Origin: Lucinisca nassula | Taxonomy: Eukaryota > Mollusca > Bivalvia > Lucinida > Lucinidae | Length of the DNA: 64,000 nucleotides | Reading direction: 5' to 3' | Assembly (NCBI GenBank): GCA_963580285.1 | Contig: OY757025.1 | Location: 121,803,223 to 121,867,222, forward strand | Shown here: one piece after another, positions 21,210-31,226 of the stretch | Position numbering within the stretch: the stretch's first letter is position 1 | How the letters are laid out: each line of letters opens with the position of its first letter | The notes under the pieces: generated by a model | The model's input: the letters and a program-made list of their open reading frames with translations, nothing else | What the model was told of the DNA's origin: nothing | Databases searched by the model: none | Translations under genes and position numbers: made by a program

Positions 21210-21532
21210 TAATTATATCCTCAAATAATTAAGCATAAAAGTGCATAAAAGTTATCGTTTGATCCAGCACATTATGTCACATGTCTCATTCCACAAATAA
21301 AATAGTTCCATAATCCCTATTGATATTCCTACTCCAACATTGTTCACTCAAAGAATGCAGCCCTTTCTCCTTCACATCAATACACATTCTAACACATTCC
21401 TTTCCTCAAAAAAAATATTTCAACAAGGGAAATTCCTGACACTTCGGAGTTGATGATATTTTCTGTCTAAATCTCGCACAAAGAATCAATACTCTTGGGC
21501 TGCTGCCATGAAAAAATATTCGTCTGGTCAAC

Positions 21533-21625
21533 ATGGCTGTAACAGAGAAACGTCCAAAGAAGGCCTGTCTTCGGGGTCACCTGACCAGTGACAATACAGA
21601 CCAGTCTTCGAGTCAGTACAGATGA
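21533..21625 (+). CDS. Candidate first exon or small ORF
   Basis: ATG in a strong context (CAACATGGCT) opens MAVTEKRPKKACLRGHLTSD, 30 codons to TGA at 21623. The frame looks protein-like and lies outside any repeat. It could be a start exon leaving at a GT near 21610-21616. The minus strand is also open here, so coding status is uncertain. Confidence 0.3.
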   Translation: MAVTEKRPKKACLRGHLTSDNTDQSSSQYR

Positions 21626-21902
21626 AATAGAAATATGGCCTCTGTATGAGAAGTTTTAGGCTTTGTGGAAGACAATTATGGACAGCAAAGACACGCACAG
21701 TCTGATCTGGGTTTTTGCTGGCCACACACATTACGAAACAAGCTTTCTTGAGACGGCATTCAATTATTCCGATCCCAATAACAGTACTGTCACAAGTGGA
21801 CATCACAGCACAAAAGACTTTGATAGGCCAATTGAAATTCTAAATACAGCAAAGAATGGAGCATGCAAAAAGTGTCAATGAAGGTTAGGAGTTCTGCTTG
21901 TA

Positions 21903-22130
21903 TTAACCCTTTTTGAATCGGAAACCCCAAAACGGGATAATTGGCAAACAGTGCAGGCCCAGCTCAGATGCCGCATAATGCGGCATCTGAGCTGGGCCTA
22001 CACTGTTTGCGAAAAGTTTAGCCACTTTCCGAATCAATTTTGAAGAAAGCACAACCTGACTCCACTAAATTTTGGAATGGACTCCTGCTATGTATAAGGA
22101 GGAAGATTCCATTTGGTACAAAAAGGGTCA
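21903..22130 (+). mobile_element. H2 TTAA MITE
   Basis: TTAACCCTTTTTGAATCGG left, CCATTTGGTACAAAAAGGGT right. Hairpin CAGATGCCGC-ATAAT-GCGGCATCTG (about 21965-21990) within GCAAACAGTGCAGGCCCAG. Confidence 0.85.
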
Positions 22131-22225
22131 AGGTCCTGTTTATTCTTTCTTTCAATGTTGAAAGCAGAAATAAGAAAATGTTATAATTTTTACCTAATAT
22201 TTATCATTTCTGACACCATGTCAGC

Positions 22226-22436
22226 CCCGCCCATCGGGGCTTGAAGAAATAGATGGGCTGCATGATGCTTCCAGGCAGAGCTGAAACGACCGCACGATTA
22301 CTGGTAAATGGCTTAGATGATCTAAGTCTGCCCAGGCAAAGGAGTGCGAGTCGGCCCCTCCATGCTTATAAACACTATTGGTTTCATTGGGCAGCAGAGC
22401 TGAGATGTCATTTCTTGGGCGGCAGGGCTTGAGAGA
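22226..22436 (+). mobile_element. SINE B, 3'-truncated
   Basis: GCCCATCGGGGCTTGAAGAA head through ACACTATTGGTTTCATTGG; the GGGCGGCAGGGCTTGAGA segment is partly duplicated. Confidence 0.75.
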
Positions 22437-22454
22437 ATTCCAATCCGATCAGCC

Positions 22455-22636
22455 CAAAAACCTTACGCAGCTTTTCCCCCCTCTCATGAAATTTGATCAA
22501 GATTGGTTATGGGGTATTAGAGATATACTTATTTGAAATTGTTTAAGGACGCACGGACGGATGGACACACGTACGCACAACGGACAAAATGTGATCACAA
22601 AAGCTCACCTTGTCACTATGTGACAGGTGAGCTAAT
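22455..22636 (+). mobile_element. Array-element 3' end with hairpin
   Basis: GACGCACGGACGGATGG microsatellite, then AAAAGCTCACCTTGTCACTA / TGTGACAGGTGAGCTAA hairpin. No tandem core remains. Confidence 0.7.
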
Positions 22637-22689
22637 AAAGTAAGGAATGTATTTTAAGAAATGTCAATTAAAGAATTTTAGATCCTTTG

Positions 22690-22895
22690 AAGTATGCATT
22701 GTTTGTTTGTTTGTATTGGACTTTAATGGCCTAGTCAATACTATTTTAGGTCATTTTTGAGCGTGTCAAGTTTACCTATCCACACTTTTCCTGGGCAGGC
22801 TTATACATATAAGCGGTTAACCAGTACAGTGCACATTCTTTCACCAGAAACTGACAACTGCCCTTCTTGAATCAGCGGAAGGTAGAGGGTGACTG
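22690..22895 (-). mobile_element. SINE C
   Basis: GTTTGTTTGTTTGTATTGG tail, TTTTCCTGGGCAGGCTTATA, CAGTGCACATTCTTTCACC; head missing. Confidence 0.75.
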
Positions 22896-23168
22896 TAGCA
22901 TCAAGAAAACATTCCTATATAATTTTGACCTCCTTGAACCCCACTTTTGTATAGTAAAACTGGGGTTTACAGGGGTATACCTTATTTTTCTTATTTCTTC
23001 TCTAAAATACAGATTGTGGGTACTCATGCGGTTCTAACATCTAACATGTACCCACAATCTATATTTTGAGCAGAAAAAAGAAAAAAATCACAGTTTTTCA
23101 TCTTAAAATTTTCATTTTTTTCGGCTATAAAATTTACAAAGTATTTGTGTAGGCATGTTTTCGTAATG
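22896..23168. mobile_element. H3 foldback element
   Basis: CATCAAGAAAACATTCCTAT left, GGCATGTTTTCGTAATG right; arms CAGATTGTGGGTACTCATG / ATGTACCCACAATCTATATT; central loop shortened. Confidence 0.8.
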
Positions 23169-23286
23169 AAAGTTGAAGCACAAGCACGGTATATGAGTTC
23201 ACTTAAACTTTGCTCATGACCCAATGTTCGTGGTTCACTTACTTTGCATTGCCTTCACTTCTATCTTCCTATCAGCAGCGTAAGAG

Positions 23287-23500
23287 CTAAACTCTTATCA
23301 TGCTGTTCACGACAACCCTTTTCTTTGCAAACAGTGTAGATCCAGATCAGATGGCTTCTGAAGAAGCCATCTGATCAGGATCTACACTGTTTGACATTGA
23401 ATTCATGAATTTGTAGGAATAAATTACATCAAGTAATCTGATCAGTTCAAAGTCAGAAATGGGTGTGGCTAAACTGAATATTCAACAAGAGAAGGGTTAA
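23287..23500 (-). mobile_element. H1 MITE
   Basis: CTAAACTCTTATCATGCTG left, CAACAAGAGAAGGGTTAA right. Hairpin 23336-23390 intact. Confidence 0.8.
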
Positions 23501-23744
23501 TGGCATAACAACATCCTCGTTCAATCATACTGGAGAGACCCATCGTTTATTTTTGAGTGAAACAAGACTTAGTTTGTTGAAATTTTTGGAGAATTACAGC
23601 AACTTCTCAAGGTGACTGAATTTTTATGATTTTTACGGTATACCCTTGTAAACCATATTTTTCTCTATATTAAGTAGGGCTCACAGGGGTATTCATTTCA
23701 GGGACCAGTCAACATGATTAATGGTATTACAGGTGAACAATCTC

Positions 23745-24015
23745 TTGATAACACTATTGTTGGGGTCCAAAACACAAACCATGCTAGTTAACCCTTGTCC
23801 TGCTGATCCCGGATATGTCTTATCTTTCAAACAATGAAGATCCAGATCAGATGGCTTCTGAAGAAGCCATCTGATCAGGATCTACATTGTCATTCAGTTT
23901 ATGAATTTGTTGCAATAATTTGCATCAAGTAATCTGATTGGTTGATAATCGGTAGTGAGTGTGGCATATATGAATATTCAGCAGGACAAGGGTTAAACAA
24001 CCGTGTTATATCCAT
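23745..24015 (+). mobile_element. M4 repeat containing an H1 insertion
   Basis: ATAACACTATTGTTGGGGTC ... TAGTTAA, then H1, then TTAAACAACCGTGTTATATC. Removing H1 and one TTAA restores the uninterrupted M4 order at 25935-25997. Confidence 0.85.
23788..23996 (-). mobile_element. H1 MITE with proven TTAA duplication
   Basis: TTAACCCTTGTCCTGCTGAT left and TCAGCAGGACAAGGGTTAA right; TTAA at 23788-23791 and 23993-23996. The related empty site at 25974-25977 has a single TTAA. Confidence 0.9.
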
Positions 24016-24044
24016 TTGTGAAACACAAACTTGTCCCTGGGCCA

Positions 24045-25375
24045 AGGTCAGTTTTTTCTGTAAAGTAGGTCACAGATGAAAGCCAAGGTCACAAGTCCAA
24101 TTTTTTTATCACAAGGAACTTTCATACCAAATATGAAGGCTTTATCTCCAATGGTTCAAAAGTTATGATAAAATAGGTCACAGGTCAAGATCATGGTCAC
24201 AGGTCAAAGATTTTGTATGAGAGAGAAGAACATCACAAGCAACCTGCATGCCAAATATGAAGGCTCTATCTCAAATGGTTCAAATTTTATGATAAAGTAA
24301 ACTCACAGGTCAATTTTTGTTTTGTCTGAGTGGGAAGCCCTTGTCACAAGGATACTACATGCCAAATATGAAGACACTATCTGAAAAGGTTAAAATTTAT
24401 GATAAAGCAGGTCGAGGTCATAGGTCAAAATTTTTTGTATGGGTAGGAAGCCCTTGTCAGAAGGAAACAACATGCCAATATATGAAGGCTCCATCTCAAA
24501 CAGTGTGTGTGTGTGTGTGTGTGTGAATTTGGGTTTAACGTCGCTTTCAACAATTTTTCAGTCATATCACGACGGTGTCTGGTTGCGACAGGGAGCTCAA
24601 TGCTCACGTTTATAGTGCTGCCTCACTGAAGTATCATGTCCCAGACACATTACATGATACCACACCCAGTCACATTATCCTGACACTGGATCGACCAGTC
24701 CTAGCTCTACCCCGTAAATCTGAGTGCCAAACGAGGAGCAGCTAGTATCATTTTTAACGACTTTGGTATGTCGCGGCCCAGGATCGAACCCGAGACCTCC
24801 CGTTCTCCGGAGCGGACACTCTACCAACTGAGCTATCGGGGCCGGTCCATCTCAAACAGTTCAAAAGATATGACCAATGTTATTTTTTTCTTTAAAGTAG
24901 GTCAAAGATCAAGATCACAGGTCAATTGTTTTTGTATAATTGAGAAGCCCTGGTCACAAGGAACCTACATGCCAAATATGAAAGCTGTATCTCAAACGGT
25001 TCAAAAGTTATCAACAATGTTAATATTTGTTTAAATAGGTTACAGGTCAAGGTCAACGTCACAGGTCAATTTTTTTAAACGAGCGAGAAGCCCTTGTCAC
25101 AAGAAACCTATAAGCCAGATATGAAGGCTGCATCTTAAATAGTTCAAAAGTTACAACCAATGTTGTTGTTTTTTCAAAGTAGGTCACAGTCCAGGTCAAG
25201 GTCACAAATCAAAATTGTTTGCATGAGTGGGAAGCCCTTGTCACAAGCAACCTACAGGCCAAATTCAAACAGTTCAAAAGTTATGAGCAATTTTTAAGTT
25301 GTTCAACCAACACTAAACCAACAAACCACCAGACAGGGGCGGCCAAAAACAATATGTCCCTAATTTTGCTATACA
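24045..25375 (+). mobile_element. Array element of 110-145-bp units
   Basis: Units with AGCCCTTGTCACAAGGAACC, CATGCCAAATATGAAGGCTC and TCAAAAGTTATGA at about 24104, 24235, 24338, 24449, 24945, 25090 and 25230. Ends with CCAGACAGGGGCGGCC and AACAATATGTCCC. Split by SINE D. Confidence 0.8.
24504..24845 (-). mobile_element. SINE D, full length with 14-bp TSD
   Basis: Minus-strand tRNA-derived SINE. Head at 24845-24770 with A box TAGCTCAGTTGG and B box GGTTCGATCC, a long middle (CTGCTCCTCGTTTGGCACTC), tail TTGTTGAAAGCGACGTTAAA and a CA-dinucleotide end (24525-24504). The perfect duplication TCCATCTCAAACAG flanks it (24490-24503 and 24846-24859). Short ORFs across it are not genes. Confidence 0.95.
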
Positions 25376-25437
25376 AAATGTATAGATTATATAGAAAAAT
25401 GACCATTTATGGTCATTTTTCTGTATAATCTACACAT
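25366..25437. repeat. Long palindrome of the M4 group
   Basis: AATGTATAGATTATATAGAA ... TTCTGTATAATCTACACATT around ATGACCATTTATGGTCAT. The same arms recur near 26000, 52895 and 63835. Confidence 0.8.
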
Positions 25438-25466
25438 TTTTGGATCCAGCAAGAAACTGTGTAATA

Positions 25467-25678
25467 TTAACCCTTGTCTGCTAATCCCGGATATGCCTTA
25501 TCTTTGAAACAATGTAGATCCAGATCATATGGCTTCTGACGAAGCCATCTGATCAGGATCTACATTGTTTGCCATTCAGATTGTGAATTTGTTGCAATAA
25601 TTTACATCAAGTAATCTGATTGGTTGATAATCGGTAGTGGGTGTGGCATATATAAATATTCAGCAGGACAAGGGTTAA
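25467..25678 (-). mobile_element. H1 MITE
   Basis: TTAACCCTTGTCTGCTAATC left, TTCAGCAGGACAAGGGTTAA right, hairpin with one CATATGG/CATCTGA mismatch. Confidence 0.9.
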
Positions 25679-25714
25679 AAATCATGTTACAACAAGCTGT
25701 AGTGGTGTACTTAC

Positions 25715-25834
25715 AGATGAGGGCTGTGGTTCTAGTTCCAGGTCCATTTTCTCAAACTTCATTTCAGTAATAACAGTTCTCCTTTTTTTTTTTCTCACTG
25801 ATACATTCAGCACATAATCCAAATTTTTTCCCCT
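25715..25834 (-). CDS. Candidate exon, unknown protein
   Basis: Minus strand, 40 open codons ending at a consensus donor TCT|GTAAGTA (exon end 25715). The reading ends KRRTVITEMKFEKMDLELEP then QPSS. A stop at 25837-25835 limits it upstream; the acceptor may be near 25833 or at ATCAG near 25797. It lies on the same strand as the P-loop exons 7 kb upstream, so it could belong to that gene, but no linking exon is visible. Protein family not recognised. Confidence 0.4.
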
Positions 25835-25934
25835 TTAATTGGAATCACTAACGCCAACTCCCCACCCCCTGATGTCTGAATATGTTAGTCCAAACCTAAC
25901 ACTTCTTTAGTTGGGGCACCTAAACCTCAACCTA

Positions 25935-26094
25935 TAACACTATTGTTGGGGTCCAAAGCACAAACAGTGTTAGTTAAACAACCGTGTTATATCCAAACAA
26001 AATGTATAGCTTATATAGAAACATTTATGGTGATTTTTCTGTATCATCTTTACATTACCGTTGTTTGCTCTGGAGTCGACCCCACAATAATGCT
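25935..26094 (+). mobile_element. M4 repeat, uninterrupted copy
   Basis: ATAACACTATTGTTGGGGTC through TAGTTAAACAACCGTGTTAT, then palindromic ATATAGAAACATTTATGGTG. Acts as the empty-site reference for the insertion at 23788. Confidence 0.75.
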
Positions 26095-26373
26095 CATAAC
26101 GAAAACATGCCTATACAAATACATTGTAAACTTTACCGCCGATAAAAACTAAAATTTTCATATGAAAAATTGCGTTATTTTTCTTATTTCTGCTCAAAAT
26201 ATAGATTGTGGATACTCGTTAGAACCGCCTCATCGAGGCGGTTTTAACGAGTACCACAATCTATTTTTAGAGCAGAAATAAGCAAAATAAGGTTTACCCC
26301 TGTAAACCCCAGTTTTACTGTATAAAAGTGGGGTTCAAGGGGGTCAAAATAATATAGATGTGCTTTCCTGATG
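26095..26373. mobile_element. H3 foldback element, well preserved
   Basis: CATAACGAAAACATGCCTAT left, hairpin ATACTCGTTAGAACCGCC...GGCGGTTTTAACGAGTAC (about 26211-26252), ACCCCTGTAAACCCCAGTTT then right end GATGTGCTTTCCTGATG. Confidence 0.85.
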
Positions 26374-26784
26374 CTATAAAAGGTTGTAGTGTAAAGTAAT
26401 CCCAAATCACTGCACATTTTTCTCTCCACTCAGTTTTAGATTGAAAAGAGTCTTTTAAGGTCCGAAAGCTTTGTTCCGAAAACTTGACCGATTAATGCAA
26501 ACTTCCAACCCCACGTGGTTTTGAACACACTGGTCAAAACCAAATATTTCTAAATTGAACAACAATATAGCGATTAATCACACCTCCGTTACAATGTCCC
26601 TCACCATAAAATCAAATAATCAAGTCAACCTGATAATAAAGTGACCCCATCGATACCGGTGTGACAGTTTTATGAATGGACATTTTACCGCAATTAACCT
26701 AAAAAAGGCTACATCTCCACACAAAATGAGAGCGGTGCATTGTAGTGGCGCACCAATCAATCAATTTACTCAAGTCTGAATTGA
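26374..26784. other. No gene seen
   Basis: AT-rich single-copy-looking sequence; no acceptable frame or splice pair found. Confidence 0.4.
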
Positions 26785-26830
26785 GCTTTTACATCCCCGT
26801 CAACACTATTTAGGTCATTTCCAATTTTAT
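26785..26830 (-). mobile_element. SINE B tail fragment
   Basis: TTTTACATCCCCGTCAACAC and TATTTAGGTCATTTCCAATT. Confidence 0.6.
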
Positions 26831-26834
26831 GTCA

Positions 26835-27054
26835 TTAACCCTTTTTGGATTCAATGGAAACTTCCTCCTTATATACGAGTATAGCAGGAGTCCATTCAAA
26901 ATTTAGGGTGGTCAGGTCGGCTTTTCTTCAACATCTATTACATTTTGCAAATAGTGTAGGCCCTGATCAGATGCTGCATTGTGCGGCGTCTGATCTGGGC
27001 CTGCACTGTTTGCCAACTACCCATTTTGGGTTTTCTGGTACAAAAAAGGGTTAA
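26835..27054 (-). mobile_element. H2 TTAA MITE
   Basis: TTAACCCTTTTTGGATTC left, GGTACAAAAAAGGGTTAA right; hairpin CAGATGCTGC...GCGGCGTCTG at about 26965-26995. Confidence 0.85.
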
Positions 27055-27123
27055 TGCATAAACAATCTTTGTTTGGCGCATAGATAGCAAAAATATCACA
27101 AATTTCAGAAATATTAATATTTT

Positions 27124-27353
27124 ACTTTTTTTGGTTTTGGTTTTATGGCCCTTTCACGATTATTTCTCTCATATCGAGCCGATTGTTAATCAGAGGTGAG
27201 CAAAAACTGGAGTACCTGGAGAAAAACCACCTGACCTTCCCTTGCAGAACTTGGGAGTCTTACATGTGACCTGAGCCAGGCACGAACCCACAGCGGTGGA
27301 GACCTAATGATTAAGAGTCAGTGCTCTTATTCGCTAGGCCACGGAGGCCTGTA
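27124..27353 (-). mobile_element. SINE E, full length
   Basis: Minus strand. tRNA-like head at 27353-27280 (GGCCTCCGTGGCCTAGCGAA; B-box-like GGGTTCGTGCC), body TACTCCAGTTTTTGCTCACC, and a tail at 27165-27129 (CGTGAAAGGGCCATAAAACC). Confidence 0.8.
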
Positions 27354-27465
27354 GAAATATTATTTTGGAGCAATGGAAAAAAAATATTACAGTATCTCAT
27401 GTAGGAGTTTTATCCTCAAGGTCAATCGAAGAATGACCAGCTGCCTTTAAGGCTGACCAATCAAT

Positions 27466-27633
27466 ATGTCTGATGATCAACATGTGACCAAATATGAGAA
27501 GATAATTTCCTATCACGATAATTACTGTTTTATGAAGCAGACAACAACAGGAAACAAAACAGGACAGCAACCTCATCTGATGTCAGATATTGAAACCCAG
27601 CAGTTTATGAGCCAGAAAATTATGGGCACAAAG
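27466..27633 (+). CDS. Candidate exon, unknown protein
   Basis: 56 open codons from ATG: MSDDQHVTKYEKIISYHDNY ... QQFMSQKIMGTK, ending at AAG|GTGGGT. Composition is protein-like and the segment is outside repeats. Start could be internal rather than the true Met. No family recognised. Confidence 0.3.
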
Positions 27634-27689
27634 GTGGGTGGTGCTTCAGTATGCTGCTGTAGCCACTTGCCTTTTTGATCCTACCATAA

Positions 27690-27990
27690 ATAATTAACCT
27701 TAAACAATTCAAAGTACCAATGGCACAGGTGGGTAGATTGTCTCTAAGAAAGGTTCTGCATGCGGACTTAGACTGTTTCCTTTTACCCCTAAATTCGTGT
27801 ACTGTAAGCAAACAATGTAGACCCTGATCAGACACTGCATTGTGGCATCTGATCTAGGTCTACAAATTGTTTGCCAGACCTGTCCAGATTCTATAGAAAA
27901 CCATCTTAAGTGACACTGACTTCACTGCTGTAAGAATGGCGTGGCTTTTTTCTATAAATAAGCATTTACTGGATTTTGTACAAAGGAAAT
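27690..27990. mobile_element. H8 hairpin repeat
   Basis: Parallels 33771-34105 throughout. Central GCAAACAATGTAGACCCTGA / GGTCTACAAATTGTTTGCC hairpin is of the TTAA-MITE core type. Starts near TTAACCTTAAACAATTC. Confidence 0.65.
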
Positions 27991-28164
27991 TATACAGTGC
28001 TCAGTAACTTTGGATTGATTGAAACGACCCATGGCCTTAAGCCTTAAACTCACAGTCATCACAGACACTATTTCCAAATATTTTTTCTTACTTTTAAGAG
28101 AAAACAAGGCTTGACATTACATGTCTGCTGGATGTTGATTCACGTGTAATGTTTGTTTTGTGTA

Positions 28165-28450
28165 ATTTGAGGTTTAACATCCCCGTCAACCCTGTAAAGG
28201 TTATTTTGGAGACTTGCTTTCAATTTGTGAGTCTTTTACCAGACATTGAGATGAAACGGCATCTCAAGCCCTGTCGCCCAATGAAACCAATAGGGTTTAT
28301 AGGCATGGACGGGCTGACTCGCACCGCTTTGCCTGGGCAGGCGTAGATCCTCTAAGCGGTTAACCAGAACTAGTGTGCGTGTCGGTTTCAGCTCTGCGTG
28401 GAAGCATCATGCAGCCCCTGTATTTCTTCAAGCCCCGATGGGTGGGGGCA
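28165..28450 (-). mobile_element. SINE B, near full length
   Basis: TTTGAGGTTTAACATCCCCG tail, CCAATGAAACCAATAGGGTT, CCTGGGCAGGCGTAGATCCT, CTTCAAGCCCCGATGGGTGG head. Confidence 0.9.
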
Positions 28451-28489
28451 ATGTCAAGCCTTATTTACTCTGAAAAAAAAATATAATCT

Positions 28490-28559
28490 AATAACCCTTA
28501 AGATATCAGGAAAAACTGTATCTGAAAATGTTGTCTGTTTATTTTGTCTGCTGAATCTT
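28490..28559 (-). mobile_element. H5 end fragment
   Basis: AACCCTTAAGATATCAGG and CTGAAAATGTTGTCTGTTTA match the terminus of H5 at 44794. Confidence 0.65.
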
Positions 28560-28812
28560 CTGACGAAAACACCCCAATATAATTTTGACCTCCTTGAACC
28601 CACTTTTATATAGTAAAATTGGGGTTTACAGGGGTATACCTTATTTTTCTATATTTCTGCTATAAAATATTGGGGGTACTCATTAGAACTGCCTCAATGA
28701 GAACCCACAATCTATATTTTCAGCAGAAATGAGAAAAATATCACAATTTTTCATCTTAAAATTTTCAGGGTTTTTTTCAGTGGTAAAGTTAAATAAAATT
28801 GTTTTCGTAATG
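28560..28812. mobile_element. H3 foldback element
   Basis: GACGAAAACACCCCAATATA left; right end TTGTTTTCGTAATG; central hairpin partly deleted (ACTCATTAGAACTGCCTCAA then TGAGAACCCACAATC). Confidence 0.75.
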
Positions 28813-29339
28813 TTCAAACTTTTCAAACACAATACTGCCAAACAATAGCGACTCTGATCAGATGAGCATGCTGATCTGGGTCCACATAATTTAGGAGGCT
28901 GACCTGAACATTAATGTCTTGTGCCTGTGACATTGTATATACTCTAATGGACAATTTTCTGTGACAGGACCCCATATATAACACACACTTGTCTTCCTAA
29001 GAAGGCCTAACTCCCCTATAGGAGGTTTTAGGAATTCCGTTTATGACGTCATTCTCGCGCATGCGCAAAGTACTGGCCGTCAATTGAAACGGCCATCGCT
29101 ATTCAAATGTATTGGCGGAAATTAAAATGCTAACACTATTCAGACATTTTGAGAGAAAATATACCCATTTTCATTGAAATAATGCCTCGAGAGGGAAAGA
29201 ATGATATTTTACTTTCATTACCGAAATTCATTTATCCTAAATCCGTTTTTAATTGACGAAAATCTTTTCGTGAATGACCCATGTCAATGGCTTGAGATAC
29301 CGTTATTCACAAAATAATACGTTACTTTCGTTTTATTCG
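28813..29339. other. Promoter-like GC patch, gene unknown
   Basis: Non-repeat stretch. A 24-codon + frame from 29184 (MPREGKNDILLSLPKFIYPK) follows the regulatory motifs at 29044-29066. No gene confirmed. Confidence 0.35.
29044..29066. promoter_or_regulatory. CRE plus NRF1-type motif
   Basis: Perfect TGACGTCA (29044-29051) next to GCGCATGCGC (29057-29066), the palindromic NRF1 core. This pairing is common in animal housekeeping promoters. The served gene is not identified. Confidence 0.4.
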
Positions 29340-29461
<122 letters not shown>

Positions 29462-29507
29462 TTGAGAATTATGCCCAACGATCTGTCTACATGTGCAATA
29501 ATTTAAA

Positions 29508-29620
29508 TGTCCATACTGACAGTCGAAATAAACTAATGAGTGGACTGACGGAGGGGCGTTGAGTCAATGTTGGTTCGACGTCATGCCGTCGACACCCACT
29601 CCAACTCACTTCAAATGACC
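29508..29620 (+). repeat. Local duplication, copy 1
   Basis: TCCATACTGACAGTC ... CGACGTCATGC ... CACTCCAACTCACTTCAA; repeated about 250 bp on. Confidence 0.8.
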
Positions 29621-29756
29621 GTTGGCATGAGAGAGAGAGAGACAGAGAGAGGGGTTTGACTGACAAACTGACAGTAGACAGACAGACGACACACAAACCG
29701 ACGGACTGAATGACTGACTAACAGACGAACGGACGGACTGTTAGACAGACAAATAT

Positions 29757-29875
29757 ACATACTGACAGTCAAAAAAAAAAAATAATGAGTGGACTTACAG
29801 ACGGGCGTCGAGTCAACGTTGGCTCGACGTCATGCCGTCGACAACCACTCCAACTCACTTCAATGACACGTGACC
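29757..29875 (+). repeat. Local duplication, copy 2
   Basis: Same order as 29508-29620 (TACATACTGACAGTC, CTCGACGTCATGCCGTCGAC). Between the copies lie GACGGACTGAATGACTGAC-type degenerate repeats. Confidence 0.8.
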
Positions 29876-29899
29876 GCTGAGATGGTTAGACTTATCCCC

Positions 29900-30129
29900 A
29901 TAACCCGTTTTGTACCAAATGGAATCTTCCTCCTTATATATAGCAGGAGTCATTATCAAAATTTAGGGGTGTCAGGTTGTGTTTACTTCAAAATTTATTT
30001 GGAAAATGGCCGAACAACTTTTTGCAAACTGTGAAGCCCTGATCAGACGCCGCGTTCTGCGGCGTCTGATCTGGGCCTGCACTGTTTGTCACTTACCCCT
30101 TTTGGGGTTTCCGGTACCAAATGGGCTAA
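29900..30129 (-). mobile_element. H2 TTAA MITE
   Basis: TAACCCGTTTTGTACCAAAT left, CCGGTACCAAATGGGCTAA right; hairpin CAGACGCCGC-GTTCT-GCGGCGTCTG (about 30044-30070). Confidence 0.85.
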
Positions 30130-30487
30130 TGTAGACCTAAGCGCTGGGCAGGTTGAACCAATCTACAAATCTACCCAAAAATCTTGCATTTGCGAAGGAG
30201 TGTTTAACATTCTTATGCTCTGAAAGGGTGTTCTACGTTTGTTTTGAACCCACTGAGTCTTGATGGGTCCGAGCACTGGGCAAATGACATTTTATTAAGC
30301 AACACCGTATTATCGCCAACGAAACGCTGTGACGTTTCATCGACGTTGCATTCAATTCAATGCATCGCTTTGAAGTTGGTTTGATGTAGACACGACGTTG
30401 TTGACACGCTACATGTCGGTTGACGTAGCGTCATTTAACGACAAACTGTAATTTACATTTGCCTGCGCTCACTAATTGTTGGTGCGC

Positions 30488-30490
<3 letters not shown>
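30130..30490. other. No gene seen; ACGT-rich patch
   Basis: 30310-30450 is rich in CGACGT/ACGTTG motifs (GACGTTTCATCGACGTTGCA), reminiscent of the small MITE at 60153 but without matching ends. Confidence 0.4.

Positions 30491-30534
<44 letters not shown>
30491..30534. repeat. (GA)n microsatellite
   Basis: About 22 dinucleotide units. Confidence 0.98.
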
Positions 30535-30536
<2 letters not shown>

Positions 30537-30738
30537 GTATGTACAATATATCATTTTCGTAATGCGAAATTTCATATCTGGCAGCATATCGATGTTTCTC
30601 CCATTATCTTACATTAGAATTCCCCAAAAGTTTAAAAGAATTCCACTGTTTTACGCTGTAATTATCACTTTATCTGTCCCACTGCCTTTGAAGCAATACG
30701 ACAGATGACGGCCAGGGTTTTCCCGTTCTGTTTTTAGA

Positions 30739-30754
30739 ACCGGAAGTACGTCAC
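30739..30754. promoter_or_regulatory. ETS plus CRE-like motif
   Basis: ACCGGAAGT followed directly by TACGTCA. ETS/CRE clusters occur in animal promoters; no downstream gene is established. Confidence 0.3.
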
Positions 30755-30872
30755 GAAAAAAGCTCCTATTTACTCAAGAATTTGAATAATCTGATTTTCT
30801 TACTGTATTGTATATTCTTAATTTCTGAATAAATTAGCTAGTGCAAATGAAAAGATGCAAGCTGGCATGTGC

Positions 30873-30938
30873 GATCGGCAAAGACTCAGATCAGCCTGCA
30901 CGAATGTGCAGGCTGATCTGAGTCTTTGCAGATCGATC
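30873..30938. repeat. Palindrome of the core-hairpin group
   Basis: AAGACTCAGATCAGCCTGCA ... TGCAGGCTGATCTGAGTCTT. Close relative at 61004-61064. Confidence 0.85.
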
Positions 30939-31000
30939 GCAAGACCTGCATGCTGCATCCATGGGCACAAATATGGTTGCATGAGCAAACAAGCTTATGA

Positions 31001-31226
31001 ACCTACACTGGTCGCACATCCAAATATACTTTTTCATTTGAACAGACCAAAGGAGGCTTACAAAGATTTAAGTACTCTTCAAAATCTGACAGAACCGTCT
31101 CATGCTATTTACACTATTGTCCAGTTAAATCCAGCCGGTCTAGTCCTGGAGACAACTAAACTGGCCACTTCATATCAAAGTCAAATATTTACAGAGATAA
31201 AGGGGCAGATAATTTACAAACACTAA
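31001..31226 (+). other. Open frame of unknown origin
   Basis: Open from about 31001 to TAA at 31224 (NLTEPSHAIYTIVQLNPAGL, ... EIKGQIIYKH). The upstream part of the frame is the 30873 palindrome, so its Met is not a real start. May be a repeat-derived fragment. Confidence 0.25.

Noticed and set aside
24767..24846. Functional tRNA gene on the minus strand
   Set aside because: Part of full-length SINE D bounded by a perfect 14-bp TSD.
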